Source of the DNA: Desulfovibrio gilichinskyi
Lineage (GTDB): Bacteria > Desulfobacterota > Desulfovibrionia > Desulfovibrionales > Desulfovibrionaceae
Direction: 5' to 3'
Assembly: GCF_900177375.1 (NCBI RefSeq)
Contig: NZ_FWZU01000001.1
Span: 372,001-436,000, forward strand
Length of the DNA stretch: 64,000 nt
The first letter of the stretch is position 1. The number at the start of each line of letters is the position of its first letter. The notes under the pieces are model-generated. The model was given only the letters and a program-made list of their open reading frames with translations. It had not been told where the DNA came from and ran no database searches. The translations under genes were made by a program, and so were the position numbers. This document shows positions 55,023-63,952 of this stretch, one piece after another.

Positions 55023-55976
55023 TTGATCTTTTCAGAATATATTAAAAAAAGTTTTTTTGTCTTGTGTGTGTTGATGATAACAACGGCTTCATCTCTTCCT
55101 GCTTTTGCCGTCAATGTTCAAATTTTTAAGGCTCTGGAAGAAGGAGTTTCCAGCAAAGATCTGCGTGCAGAAGCTGTTTCACAGGCTTTTGCTCAGGCTC
55201 TTATGTCTGAATCAGTGCGTATGATCCCTGCGACCTTGTCTGCTGAACGCAGTAATGCTTTAAAAGATATGTTTACTACGCATTATGAGGAATTTATCAC
55301 AGGATATCGCGACATGGACGTAAAATTTCAATCGGACGGAGTTGCGGTCCGTATTGATGTTAATGTCAACCGGAGCGAGCTGCGGGCTGCATTAAAACGA
55401 ATGGGTCTTTTTTCAGATACTAACAAAAGCGTTAAAGCGGATATCTCCGTTTCAAGCGGTAAAGTTAAGCTTAGTGAATCGGAGCAGGCTGGGCTTGATG
55501 CAGATCTGCAAAAGCTTATGGTTTTATTCGGGATTCAAAAAGTAGTTTCAACAGAACCGTCTATCCCTAAATTAAATCTCACTCAAGTTTCAAAGAACAG
55601 GTGGAACGGTGACCTTGTTTCCGCTCATGGAAAATGGAATGCATCCGGTCGTACCGTTGAAACAGTCTGGAATAGTTTGTGGGCTAAATATTTTAATTCT
55701 GAAAATGTTCAAAGCACTATGAATCCAAAGATTGTTCTGGTTGTTAACGGGTGGTTTAATCCTGACGGCGTTCAGGAATTCGACAGAATGCTGAAGTCAT
55801 GGGATTCAGCCGTGCAGGAAGTAAAACTGCTTGATGTAGAAATGAAGCCGACAGCAGTCTCTGCAAGCTGGTCTCTGGAAGTTTCTGATCAGTGGGTTTT
55901 GAAAAGCTATCTGAATGATTATCTGCCTTCCCGTGGGTTATCCTTTAATCTTGATGGTCTTAGCGGCGATAAATAA
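55023..55976 (+). CDS. Exported DUF2066-like protein
   Basis: This 317-residue protein has a signal peptide (about 1-29, ending AFAVN). The N-terminal segment VSSKDLRAEAVSQAFAQALMSESVRMIPATLS resembles DUF2066, a periplasmic domain of unknown function. The start is TTG with CGGAG upstream. It is encoded just after the exported protein at 53970; a joint role at the cell envelope is possible. A terminator follows. Confidence 0.6.
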   Translation: MIFSEYIKKSFFVLCVLMITTASSLPAFAVNVQIFKALEEGVSSKDLRAEAVSQAFAQALMSESVRMIPATLSAERSNALKDMFTTHYEEFITGYRDMDVKFQSDGVAVRIDVNVNRSELRAALKRMGLFSDTNKSVKADISVSSGKVKLSESEQAGLDADLQKLMVLFGIQKVVSTEPSIPKLNLTQVSKNRWNGDLVSAHGKWNASGRTVETVWNSLWAKYFNSENVQSTMNPKIVLVVNGWFNPDGVQEFDRMLKSWDSAVQEVKLLDVEMKPTAVSASWSLEVSDQWVLKSYLNDYLPSRGLSFNLDGLSGDK

Positions 55977-55995
55977 GATAGGTAAAAAAAGTAAA

Positions 55996-56030
55996 AACCC
56001 CGGATTACACAAGGTAAACCGGGGTTCTTT
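55996..56030. terminator. Bidirectional terminator
   Basis: An 8-bp stem AACCCCGG/CCGGGGTT (55996-56003, 56019-56026) with T-rich ends on both sides separates the DUF2066-like gene from convergent tatA. Confidence 0.8.
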
Positions 56031-56051
56031 CAGGCAGATCAAAGGTTGCTG

Positions 56052-56243
56052 TTAAGCGTCCTTATCCTTGTCTTTGTCTTTTGACGGAGTTACGTCAATT
56101 TCTTCAGACTCACTACTGGCCTTTTTGAAATTTTGAATTGCACGGCCTAGCCCACTTCCCACCTCAGGAAGTTTTTTGGCACCGAATATCAGGATAATAA
56201 TACCCAAAATCAAGAGAATTTCTGTTATTCCTAATCCAAACAT
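56052..56243 (-). CDS. tatA: Twin-arginine translocase subunit TatA/TatE
   Basis: This is the pore-forming component of the Tat export system. The 63-residue protein has one membrane helix ([20 protein letters not shown]), the [10 protein letters not shown] hinge, the amphipathic helix [14 protein letters not shown], and a charged tail of KD repeats. I chose the ATG at 56243 with TTGGAGG upstream; an in-frame start at 56255 overlaps the ribosome site. No tatB or tatC is nearby. Confidence 0.92.
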   Translation of the reverse strand: MFGLGITEILLILGIIILIFGAKKLPEVGSGLGRAIQNFKKASSESEEIDVTPSKDKDKDKDA

Positions 56244-56440
56244 TTTTTCCTCCAATGCTAGACGGTATTGAACTTTTACACTTGCTAAGCAGTAAGGTCA
56301 AGAATGACTTTTATTATTGAAAGCTCTTGTAAAAACAGTCTTTATTAGACTTTACAAAGTTAAAATGGCTAAATAGTACTTTAGTGAAGCATGCGCATTA
56401 TGTTATGCTAAAAATATAATTTTTGTTTAGGAGTCTCTCT

Positions 56441-56821
56441 TTGGCAATTATCTCCAGAATGCCGGGACATATGTGCCGTTTTTATAAAAAAGGCAGATGT
56501 CTTTATGAAGAATTATTGAACCCCGGTTACAATAATAAATGGCGCTGCAAAATGCTTTCCGGTCTTGAGGATGAGTATGATAAACTGTTGCGACAGGCTG
56601 AAGCCTTTAAGTTGAGCGCGGAAGTCGTTTCAGAATTATGGAATGTGCGAATTGCTGAGCACCGAGCTTCTACAGGCGGATGCTATAAGGCTGCCTTTAA
56701 AGGTGTGGATACTTATCCTTTGTGTTCTGACGGTTATGAAGATATCTGTTTGCTGGAACTTCCTTGCTGTGAAGGTGTTTGTCATAATTTTGTGAATTTA
56801 GAAGGGAAAACTTCATCTTAG
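56441..56821 (+). CDS. Cys-rich small protein of unknown function
   Basis: This 126-residue protein has ten cysteines: CRF, GRC, RCKML, GGC, LCSDG, DICLLELPCCEGVC. The C-terminal C-x7-C-x6-C-C-x3-C pattern suggests metal or iron-sulfur binding. No signal peptide is seen. The start is TTG at 56441 with TAGGAG upstream; an ATG 6 codons later is an alternative. The family is not recognised; it appears to be lineage-restricted (inference). Confidence 0.55.
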   Translation: MAIISRMPGHMCRFYKKGRCLYEELLNPGYNNKWRCKMLSGLEDEYDKLLRQAEAFKLSAEVVSELWNVRIAEHRASTGGCYKAAFKGVDTYPLCSDGYEDICLLELPCCEGVCHNFVNLEGKTSS

Positions 56822-56889
56822 GGTTAAATAAAATTTTTACTTTTGTTTTAATTTTTTAAAGTTTCATCTTTAACCTAGGGAGAATTGCC

Positions 56890-57687
56890 ATGTTGATATA
56901 CTTTCCGCAGTTGCACGCAGAGTTGATTGCTAAAAAGGTTGAAGGCGCACTTATTTTTGATCCAGGAGTGGATAGGGTGCAGACAGAGGATATTCTTACA
57001 TTTCGGCCTGAGAATCTTCCGGTTGCAACTGACGTTTGCCGTAAAATGATAGTTGATTTTGTCAGTTACGGTGAGAGCCTCGGCAAAATGTTGAAGATGC
57101 TGTCTACGTCTGTGTCCAATCAAAAGGATCAATTCGGTGAAAGATCTTCCGCTATTGAAAGTGAGCTTAATAATCTTATTCGTGAAACTCCGGCTGAAAA
57201 GGAAACGGATACTCATCTTATTCAGAACCAGTTAATACTGGCTCTGGTGTACGCTTACGAAGAAAAACATCTTGAGCTTGTTAAAATTGAGAGCAACTTG
57301 AATGATAAGTGGGCCGGATTCGGGGAAAGCCTGGGGCTGGATGAAGATGAGAGCACGGATCATCAGATTAGAACTCTTGGAGGCTTGATTTCTAATGCCC
57401 CTGTTCAGAGCGGTACAAGAGTCGTTCTGCCGTGGCAAAAGGTCCTTGAAAGCATGGCTGCGTTTTTACCTGAAAATTCAGCACTGGTCACAAGTGATAT
57501 CGATGCCGTTTCATTCTGGCGTGATTTGGAACTTGATTTTTATGAAAAAGAAGATGTTTTGCCTGAGAAAGCGACAGTTGTAAGAGACAAAGTCTGGAAG
57601 CTTTTAGGACTTTCAGGTGTGCCTGATGAAAAGCCGTGGCTTGATCGGGAACTCCTTGTAGTTCTTGCTGTGCCGGATGCAGAATAA
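56890..57687 (+). CDS. Protein of unknown function
   Basis: This 265-residue cytoplasmic protein has no signal peptide or membrane segment. It is mostly helical with acidic character (KETDTHLIQNQLILALVYAYEEKHLELVKIE) and a proline-poor C-terminus ending LLVVLAVPDAE. AGGGAGA precedes the ATG. It lies between the Cys-rich protein and a HAD hydrolase in the same direction and may belong to that transcript. No function can be given. Confidence 0.65.
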   Translation: MLIYFPQLHAELIAKKVEGALIFDPGVDRVQTEDILTFRPENLPVATDVCRKMIVDFVSYGESLGKMLKMLSTSVSNQKDQFGERSSAIESELNNLIRETPAEKETDTHLIQNQLILALVYAYEEKHLELVKIESNLNDKWAGFGESLGLDEDESTDHQIRTLGGLISNAPVQSGTRVVLPWQKVLESMAAFLPENSALVTSDIDAVSFWRDLELDFYEKEDVLPEKATVVRDKVWKLLGLSGVPDEKPWLDRELLVVLAVPDAE

Positions 57688-57701
57688 ATGAGGTTTTATA
57701 C

Positions 57702-58385
57702 ATGCAGGGAATATTTTTAAGCGACATAACTCCACCAAACGTTATTAAAAAAATTAAGGGAGTTATTTTTGATTGTGACGGTGTTTTGATCAGTTCATTC
57801 GAATCTAATATGTGGTACTATAATTGGTTCAAAACCAGATTCGGGCTTCCTGATATGGATAAGGATGAAGAGCAATATGTTTTCGCACATACTGTTTTTG
57901 AATCGTTGAAGCATATTTTGCCTAATGAAAATTATCAGGAAGCTCTTGAACTTAGAGATTTGCCGGAACTTAATGAAGCTTTGTCTTACATAAAAATACA
58001 AGACGGTCTTCGTGAACTTCTTGTATGGCTCAGAGATAATAATATCCGCATGGCCGTTAATACGAATAGAACTGATTCGTTATCTACAGTTTTGCAAAAT
58101 CTGGATATTGAAGAATTCTTTTCACCTACGGTTACATCTACGCTTTTACCTAATGCAAAGCCGCATCCTGATGGAGTATTTTATATTCTAGGCGAGTGGG
58201 GAATGAAAGCGGAAGATGTTGTTTATATAGGCGATACGTGGGTTGATGAAGTCTGTGCGTCCAGATCTGGCGTCGAATTCTGGTCATTTTGCAGCCCGAA
58301 ACTTAATGCTTCGTTGCATATTCCAGATTACTGGGTTCTTAGAAATTCACTTGAAAAAGTTACGAGGAATGTTTGGTCCAAGTAG
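57702..58385 (+). CDS. HAD-superfamily hydrolase
   Basis: This is a 227-residue phosphatase-like enzyme. Motif I is VIFDCDGVLISSF with the nucleophile and acid aspartates. Motif II is MAVNTNRTDS, the lysine is in NAKPHPDG, and motif IV is VVYIGDTWVDEVCA. A cap of about 90 residues follows motif I, which suggests a Gph/phosphoglycolate phosphatase-like subfamily; the substrate is unknown. It begins 14 bases after the preceding unknown gene. Confidence 0.87.
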   Translation: MQGIFLSDITPPNVIKKIKGVIFDCDGVLISSFESNMWYYNWFKTRFGLPDMDKDEEQYVFAHTVFESLKHILPNENYQEALELRDLPELNEALSYIKIQDGLRELLVWLRDNNIRMAVNTNRTDSLSTVLQNLDIEEFFSPTVTSTLLPNAKPHPDGVFYILGEWGMKAEDVVYIGDTWVDEVCASRSGVEFWSFCSPKLNASLHIPDYWVLRNSLEKVTRNVWSK

Positions 58386-58544
58386 GAATATGTTCACGTT
58401 TGTGAATTCGAATTTAAATAATAAATACATTTTGTTATTAAACCCTAAAAAGTGTTGATTCTTAGGGCTTGCTGTGACAATTTGTAATCAAGAACGGAAC
58501 AATATCTTAACTTTTCCGTTCTATGTCCGTTAGGAGTACAATAA

Positions 58545-58841
58545 ATGGATTACGTGATTCTTGCTGTAGCTAAAGTTCTTTCGATCGTTCTTAATCTTTA
58601 TATGTGGGTGGTTATTATTTCCGCTCTTATCACCTGGGTGAACCCGGATCCTTACAACCCCGTTGTGCGCTTTCTGCGCGGAGTAACTGAGCCTGTTTTT
58701 GCAAAGGTTCGTCAGTATCTCCCATTCCTCAATATCAGCGGTATTGATCTGTCACCTATTGTGGTTATTCTGGTTATTCAGATGCTTGATATTGTCTTGG
58801 TGGGCAATCTTACAAGATTGGCATATGGACTCGGAATGTAG
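58545..58841 (+). CDS. YggT-family membrane protein
   Basis: This 98-residue protein has two hydrophobic segments typical of YggT: VLNLYMWVVIISALITWVNPDPYNPVVRFLRGVTEPVFAKVRQYLPFLNISGIDLSPIVVILVIQML. The W-x-x-P-x-NPVVRFLR signature is visible. Function in the family is unclear, with links to envelope and osmotic or cell-division processes. TTAGGAG precedes the ATG. The DivIVA-like gene follows 16 bases later, the same neighbour pair seen in Gram-positive division clusters. Confidence 0.88.
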   Translation: MDYVILAVAKVLSIVLNLYMWVVIISALITWVNPDPYNPVVRFLRGVTEPVFAKVRQYLPFLNISGIDLSPIVVILVIQMLDIVLVGNLTRLAYGLGM

Positions 58842-58857
58842 TCTCCGGAGGTAACTG

Positions 58858-59361
58858 ATGACCCTTTCAAAGATTGATTTGCTAAATAAGAAGTTTTCTA
58901 AATCTCTTTTCGGGTATTCAAAAAGTGAAGTAGATCAGCTTATGAACGAGCTTGCGGATGTTCTCGGCACAATCGCCGATGACAAGAAACAGCTTATGAA
59001 GAAGATTGAGCGACGTGATACTTCGATCGGGGAATTTCGTCAGCGCGAAGAAACTCTTCGTGATACTTTGATGACAACTCAAAGAATGATTGATGATCTT
59101 AAAGCAACTGCCAGAAAGGAAGCTGAACTTATAATAAACGAAGCCCATTCCAGAGCGGAAGTTATTTTGCAGCAGGCCCATAATCGGTTGGCTCAGATTC
59201 ATGAAGATATCAACGAACTTAAACGACAGAGAACAAGGTTTGAAGTAGAGCTTAAAGCTGTTCTTGAGTCTCATTTAAAGACACTGGAGATCAGTAATCC
59301 TGAACTTGAAAAAGTTGAAGCGATTGAAGCCAAACTTAAGTTTTTCAAAAAAGCAAAATAA
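58858..59361 (+). CDS. DivIVA-domain coiled-coil protein
   Basis: This 167-residue cytoplasmic protein starts KIDLLNKKFSKSLFGYSKSEVDQLMNELADVLG, the DivIVA N-terminal membrane-binding motif. Most of the rest is coiled coil (residues 30-145). DivIVA proteins mark curved or polar membrane in Gram-positives; shorter relatives occur in deltaproteobacteria. GGAGG lies before the ATG. Likely co-transcribed with yggT. Confidence 0.82.
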   Translation: MTLSKIDLLNKKFSKSLFGYSKSEVDQLMNELADVLGTIADDKKQLMKKIERRDTSIGEFRQREETLRDTLMTTQRMIDDLKATARKEAELIINEAHSRAEVILQQAHNRLAQIHEDINELKRQRTRFEVELKAVLESHLKTLEISNPELEKVEAIEAKLKFFKKAK

Positions 59362-59465
59362 AATTTCGAGTGATAGAACTTTGGTATTTGTCCTAAGTTG
59401 TACCGCGTCAGATGGAATTCCCCACTGACGCTTGAAAAATGCAAACCTCTGCAAAGGAGTTTCAA

Positions 59466-59684
59466 ATGGAAGCTAAAGACATCGATTTGATTAAAACCCT
59501 AGTTGGTCAGGATGCGGAAATTAGCGGGCTTTGGGATCAGCATAAAGAGCTAAAAAAAATTATTGATAAATTTGAGAAAAAAGGCTTCCTAAATGAAACT
59601 GAAACTCTTGAATTAAAAGAACTTAAGAAGAAAAAATTGGCCGGTAAAACGAAATTGCATTTGTTACTTGAAAAATACAAATAA
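59466..59684 (+). CDS. YdcH/DUF465-family small protein
   Basis: This is a 72-residue helical-hairpin protein: [37 protein letters not shown], then [27 protein letters not shown], matching the YdcH family (unknown function). The ATG at 59466 has AAGGAG upstream. A hairpin GCGTCAG/CTGACGC (59405-59431) in the preceding spacer separates it from the DivIVA-like gene. ilvB follows after 13 bases, so they may share a transcript. Confidence 0.85.
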   Translation: MEAKDIDLIKTLVGQDAEISGLWDQHKELKKIIDKFEKKGFLNETETLELKELKKKKLAGKTKLHLLLEKYK

Positions 59685-59697
59685 TAGGGAGAGAGCC

Positions 59698-61389
59698 ATG
59701 GAGCTCACCGGAGCTCAGATATTTCTTGAATGTCTGAGAAAAGAGGGAGTTGAAGTTGTTTTCGGATATCCCGGCGGCGCGATAATCGATATATATGATC
59801 AACTTCCAAATTATCCTTTTAAGCACATATTGGTTAGGCACGAGCAAGGGGCAGTCCATTCTGCTGACGGTTATGCCCGGGCAACAGGTAAAGTAGGCGT
59901 AAGTCTGGTTACCTCAGGCCCAGGAGCAACAAACGCTGTTACCGGTATTGCAACTGCATATATGGATTCAATTCCAGTAGTTATCTTTACAGGACAGGTA
60001 CCGACGCCTTTAATAGGTAATGACGCTTTTCAAGAAGTTGATATCGTCGGAATTACCAGACCGTGTACGAAGCATAACTACCTGGTCAAGGATATTAAAG
60101 CCTTAGCTTTTACAGTAAGGCAGGCTTTTTATCTTGCCCGCTCAGGAAGGCCGGGGCCTGTAGTTGTTGACCTGCCTAAAGATATTATGCAGGCCAAAAC
60201 TGAATTCATCTGGCCTGAAGATGTGTCCCTGCGAAGCTATCAACCTAATCTGTCGCCTCATATCCGTCAGATTAAAAAAGTTGCCAAGCTTATTGCCAAT
60301 GCCGAAAGGCCTGTCATTTATGCTGGCGGCGGGGTTGTTAGTGCCGGTGCTGAGGAAGAACTTACTTGGCTTGCCAAGAACCTGAATATTCCGGTGACAG
60401 CCACTCTCATGGGGCTAGGAGCCTTTCCCGGCAATGATCCCTTATGGCTTGGGATGCTTGGAATGCATGGCACCTATGCCGCAAACATGGCCATAAACAA
60501 TGCGGACCTCGTTCTGGCAATCGGAGCGAGGTTCGATGACCGTGTGACTGGAAAAGTAGACACATTTGCCGCTAAAGCCACTCTCGTCCATATCGATATA
60601 GACCCAACTTCAATCCAAAAGAATGTAGCTGTCCACGTGCCCCTTGTTGCCGATTGCAAAAGTGCATTGTCAGCCCTGAAAGATGTTATTGAACCTACCC
60701 TCGAACAAACTTATTCCGAAGATTCTCACGCTGTATGGGTACAGCAGGTTCAACAATGGTCCGAGGTTCATCCTTTGCGCTATAATAAAGGCGGAAAGTT
60801 TATTAAGCCTCAATATGTTGTTGAAAAAGTCTACGAAATCAGCAAAGGGGACGCGATTATAGCTACTGAGGTCGGTCAGAATCAGATGTGGGCCGCTCAG
60901 TTTTATAAATTTAAAAAGTCAAAATCTTTTCTGTCATCAGGCGGTTTGGGTACGATGGGGTATGGACTTCCTGCTGCCATCGGCGCACAAATGGCTTTTC
61001 CGGACAGACTTGTTGTGGATATTGCCGGTGACGGTTCTATTCAGATGAATATTCAGGAATTGATGACGGCTGTCTGCAATAACCTTCCGGTCAAGATTGT
61101 TATTTTAAATAACGGCTATCTCGGTATGGTTCGTCAGTGGCAGGAACTTTTTTATAACCGTAATTATTGTGAAACCTGTATGGATGCTCAGCCTGATTTT
61201 GTAAAATTAGCTGAAGCATACGGTGCTGTCGGGTTCAGAGTAACCGAAGAGAAAGATGTCGTACCGGTACTTACGGAAGCTTTTGCTCTCCCTAAGGTTT
61301 GTATTATCGATGTTCGGGTTGATCCAGAGGAGAATGTTTATCCTATGGTTCCTGCCGGAGCGTCTTTATCCGACATGTTGCTCGTTTAG
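59698..61389 (+). CDS. ilvB: Acetolactate synthase, large catalytic subunit
   Basis: The enzyme condenses two pyruvate (or pyruvate and 2-oxobutyrate) with ThDP as cofactor, the first common step of branched-chain amino-acid synthesis. The 563-residue protein has the catalytic Glu in [22 protein letters not shown], the FAD-region [14 protein letters not shown], and the ThDP/Mg motif [12 protein letters not shown]...[13 protein letters not shown]. Start ATG at 59698 with GGGAGAGAG upstream. ilvN and ilvC follow. Confidence 0.95.
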   Translation: MELTGAQIFLECLRKEGVEVVFGYPGGAIIDIYDQLPNYPFKHILVRHEQGAVHSADGYARATGKVGVSLVTSGPGATNAVTGIATAYMDSIPVVIFTGQVPTPLIGNDAFQEVDIVGITRPCTKHNYLVKDIKALAFTVRQAFYLARSGRPGPVVVDLPKDIMQAKTEFIWPEDVSLRSYQPNLSPHIRQIKKVAKLIANAERPVIYAGGGVVSAGAEEELTWLAKNLNIPVTATLMGLGAFPGNDPLWLGMLGMHGTYAANMAINNADLVLAIGARFDDRVTGKVDTFAAKATLVHIDIDPTSIQKNVAVHVPLVADCKSALSALKDVIEPTLEQTYSEDSHAVWVQQVQQWSEVHPLRYNKGGKFIKPQYVVEKVYEISKGDAIIATEVGQNQMWAAQFYKFKKSKSFLSSGGLGTMGYGLPAAIGAQMAFPDRLVVDIAGDGSIQMNIQELMTAVCNNLPVKIVILNNGYLGMVRQWQELFYNRNYCETCMDAQPDFVKLAEAYGAVGFRVTEEKDVVPVLTEAFALPKVCIIDVRVDPEENVYPMVPAGASLSDMLLV

Positions 61390-61401
61390 GAGGATGGAAT
61401 A

Positions 61402-61884
61402 ATGAGACATACTCTATCCGTCATGGTTGAAAATGAGCCCGGAGTTCTTTCCAGAGTTGTAGGTTTGTTCAGCGGACGCGGATTTAATATTGAATCCCTT
61501 AATGTTGCTCCTACTTTGGAAGAAGGCGTATCGCTGATGACCATAACGACTATAGGTGATGAACAGATAATTGAGCAGATTGTTAAGCAACTGCGAAAAT
61601 TGGTTACGGTCATTAAAGTTGTTGATCTCACGGCACTTAAAGCTGTTGAGAGAGAGATGGTCATTCTTAAGGTTAATGCTGAAGATGCTAAGCGTGCTGA
61701 AATTTTACGTATTGTAGATATTTTCAGATGTAAAGTTATTGATGTCAGTGTAGACGAGCTGACCCTTGAAGTTACCGGTGACCATGGTAAAATAGAGGCT
61801 TTGATCAATCTGCTGGCCAGATTCGGTATTAAGGAGATTGCCCGCACAGGTACTGTAGCCATGAAACGGGCATTGCAAAACTAA
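61402..61884 (+). CDS. ilvN: Acetolactate synthase, small regulatory subunit
   Basis: This is a 160-residue subunit with an N-terminal ACT domain (TLSVMVENEPGVLSRVVGLFSGRGFNIESLNVAPT) that binds valine for feedback inhibition. A C-terminal ALS_ss domain follows (REMVILKVNAEDAKRAEILRIVDIFRCKVIDV). AGGAGG is before the ATG, 12 bases after ilvB. Confidence 0.95.
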   Translation: MRHTLSVMVENEPGVLSRVVGLFSGRGFNIESLNVAPTLEEGVSLMTITTIGDEQIIEQIVKQLRKLVTVIKVVDLTALKAVEREMVILKVNAEDAKRAEILRIVDIFRCKVIDVSVDELTLEVTGDHGKIEALINLLARFGIKEIARTGTVAMKRALQN

Positions 61885-62003
61885 TCAAATTTCAATCAAA
61901 TTTTCGGCATAGAAAGCCTCCCGACAAGTTTTAACACGTATTTAATCTGTCGGAAAAATATAATGTTTTCGTGTCCGATGAAAGTGAAAATCAGGAGAAA
62001 ATA

Positions 62004-62999
62004 ATGAAAGTTTATTATGAAAAAGATGCAGATTTGGGACTTTTGAAAGACAAAACCGTAGCCATCATCGGTTATGGTAGCCAGGGCCATGCTCATGCTC
62101 AGAATCTACGTGATTCCGGTGTTAAGGTTGTTGTTGGACAGCGTCCCGGAGGCCGTAACTACGACCTCGCTAAAGAACACGGCTTTGAGCCTGTAAGCGC
62201 AGCAGAAGCTGCAGCCGCTGCAGACATAATCATGATTCTTCTACCTGATCAGGTTCAGGCAGCAGTTTACAAAAGTGATATCCTTCCGAACCTTAAGCCC
62301 GGAAATATTCTTGCTTTCGGTCATGGTTTCAATATCCATTTCGACCAGATTGTTCCTAATGCTGATAATGATGTCATCATGATCGCTCCAAAAGGACCGG
62401 GTCACCTCGTTCGTCGTACTTTTACTGAAGGCGGAGCTGTTCCATCTTTGGTTGCAGTTCATCAGAATGTTTCCGGTAAAGCTCTTGATCTCGCTCTTGC
62501 TTATGCAAAAGGTATCGGAGCAACACGTTCAGGTGTTATCGAAACAAACTTCCGTGAAGAAACAGAAACTGACCTTTTCGGTGAGCAGGCTGTGCTTTGC
62601 GGTGGTGTAAGTGAACTTATCAAAGCCGGTTTTGAAACACTGGTTGAAGCTGGATATCAGCCTGAAATGGCATATTTTGAATGTCTGCATGAACTTAAAT
62701 TGACCGTTGACCTCATTTATGAAGGTGGTCTTTCCAACATGCGTTATTCAATCAGTGATACCGCTGAATATGGTGATCTCACTCGCGGACCTAGAGTTAT
62801 CAACGCTGAAAGCCGTAAAGAAATGAAGAAAATCCTTTCTGAAATTCAGCAGGGTGAATTCGCTAAAGAATTTATCGTTGAAAATATGTCTGGGAAAGCT
62901 CATTTCAATGCAATGCGTCGTCTAAACGCAGAGCATCAGGTCGAAACAGTCGGTGCAGATCTTCGTAAGATGATGAGCTGGCTCAAGAAAATAGCTTAG
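62004..62999 (+). CDS. ilvC: Ketol-acid reductoisomerase, class I
   Basis: This enzyme does alkyl migration and reduction of acetolactate to dihydroxyisovalerate. The 331-residue length is typical of class I. It has the nucleotide motif [13 protein letters not shown] and a cofactor loop [27 protein letters not shown] and the Mg-binding segments [12 protein letters not shown] and YECLHELKL-like [21 protein letters not shown] are present. The ATG at 62004 has AGGAG upstream; the frame is open to 61971 without support. A 6-bp hairpin (61921-61953) sits in the spacer after ilvN. The loop suggests a possible change in NADPH/NADH choice. Confidence 0.95.
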   Translation: MKVYYEKDADLGLLKDKTVAIIGYGSQGHAHAQNLRDSGVKVVVGQRPGGRNYDLAKEHGFEPVSAAEAAAAADIIMILLPDQVQAAVYKSDILPNLKPGNILAFGHGFNIHFDQIVPNADNDVIMIAPKGPGHLVRRTFTEGGAVPSLVAVHQNVSGKALDLALAYAKGIGATRSGVIETNFREETETDLFGEQAVLCGGVSELIKAGFETLVEAGYQPEMAYFECLHELKLTVDLIYEGGLSNMRYSISDTAEYGDLTRGPRVINAESRKEMKKILSEIQQGEFAKEFIVENMSGKAHFNAMRRLNAEHQVETVGADLRKMMSWLKKIA

Positions 63000-63021
63000 T
63001 TCTTTTTAGATTATTATATAT

Positions 63022-63080
63022 ATAGCCCGCATGAAAAGGATGACTTGTTCGTCTTTTTTATGCGGGCTATTGCTTTTTTT
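63022..63080 (+). terminator. Terminator of the ilvBNC operon
   Basis: A long stem ATAGCCCGCAT/ATGCGGGCTAT (63022-63032, 63060-63070) with inner A/T pairing and a following T-run to 63080. Confidence 0.9.
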
Positions 63081-63283
63081 GTTATAAGGGTATAAAGGGG
63101 CTAATGAGGATGCCAGATTTCAGCATAATATCATAGATTGTTTTTATAGGTATTTAGTTGAATTGATTTAAGGTCTTGGGATGTTCCAAAGGCTGTAATC
63201 AGTGGGTCGGATCGAGCAAACTGAATCGGGAAGGCTGTCTGGTCTAGTGTTTAAAGATGCAACGTTTTATGGAGTTTTGAGAG

Positions 63284-63550
63284 ATGTCTAAAAACATTTA
63301 CGTGGGTAATCTTCCTTGGAATTCTTCCGAAGAAGATGTCAAAGTTGCTTTTGAAGAGTTTGGTGAAGTTATTTCTGTTAAGTTGATTACTGATCGTGAA
63401 ACAGGCCGGCCTCGTGGATTCGGTTTTGTTGAAATGGAAGATCAGGGCGCACTGAAAGCGATTGAATCTCTTGATGGAGCCGATTTTGGTGGACGTAATC
63501 TTAAAGTAAATGAGGCCCGCCCACGGGAAGAGCGTCCAAAACGCTGGTAA
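63284..63550 (+). CDS. RRM-domain RNA-binding protein
   Basis: This 88-residue protein is a single RNA recognition motif, with RNP2 IYVGNL (residues 5-10) and RNP1 RGFGFVEM (about 45-52). It ends in a short basic tail RPREERPKRW. Such small RRM proteins occur in many bacteria, often stress- or cold-related. The ATG follows GGAGTTTTGAGAG. About 280 bases of leader upstream hold no gene; a long 5' UTR is possible. Confidence 0.92.
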   Translation: MSKNIYVGNLPWNSSEEDVKVAFEEFGEVISVKLITDRETGRPRGFGFVEMEDQGALKAIESLDGADFGGRNLKVNEARPREERPKRW

Positions 63551-63666
63551 TTCGTTCCGATTTGGTATAGAGCCCCTTTGGGCTGATGAGATTTTAGAGT
63601 TTCATCAATTCAAATTATACCTAAAGACAGTCTTGTTATAAATTTCCGATATCGGGAATATCAAAT

Positions 63667-63702
63667 AAAGCCTGCTGTCGCTTAAGCGTTAGCGGGCTTT
63701 TC
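63667..63702 (+). terminator. Terminator between the RRM gene and infA
   Basis: Stem AAAGCCTGCT.../...AGCGGGCTTT (63667-63700) followed by TCT. It lies upstream of infA and could also act as an infA leader structure. Confidence 0.75.
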
Positions 63703-63733
63703 TAATTCAATTTTTAAAAATCGAGAGATTATT

Positions 63734-63952
63734 TTGGCAAAAGAAGAAGGAATTGCAGTTAATGGAACCGTTGAGGAAGCTCTCCCTAATGCTATGTTTA
63801 AAGTCGAGCTTGAAAATGGTCATGTCGTTCTGGCACATATTTCTGGGAAAATGCGCAAATTCCGTATCAGAGTTATGCCCGGCGATAAAGTCACAGTTGA
63901 ACTTTCTCCATATGACTTGACTCGCGGCAGAATTACTTATCGTCCCCGCTAA
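63734..63952 (+). CDS. infA: Translation initiation factor IF-1
   Basis: This 72-residue OB-fold protein blocks the ribosomal A site during initiation. It shows the family sequence [42 protein letters not shown] and closes [30 protein letters not shown]. The start codon is TTG, unusual for a housekeeping translation factor; the AT-rich leader has GAGAG upstream. Confidence 0.95.
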   Translation: MAKEEGIAVNGTVEEALPNAMFKVELENGHVVLAHISGKMRKFRIRVMPGDKVTVELSPYDLTRGRITYRPR

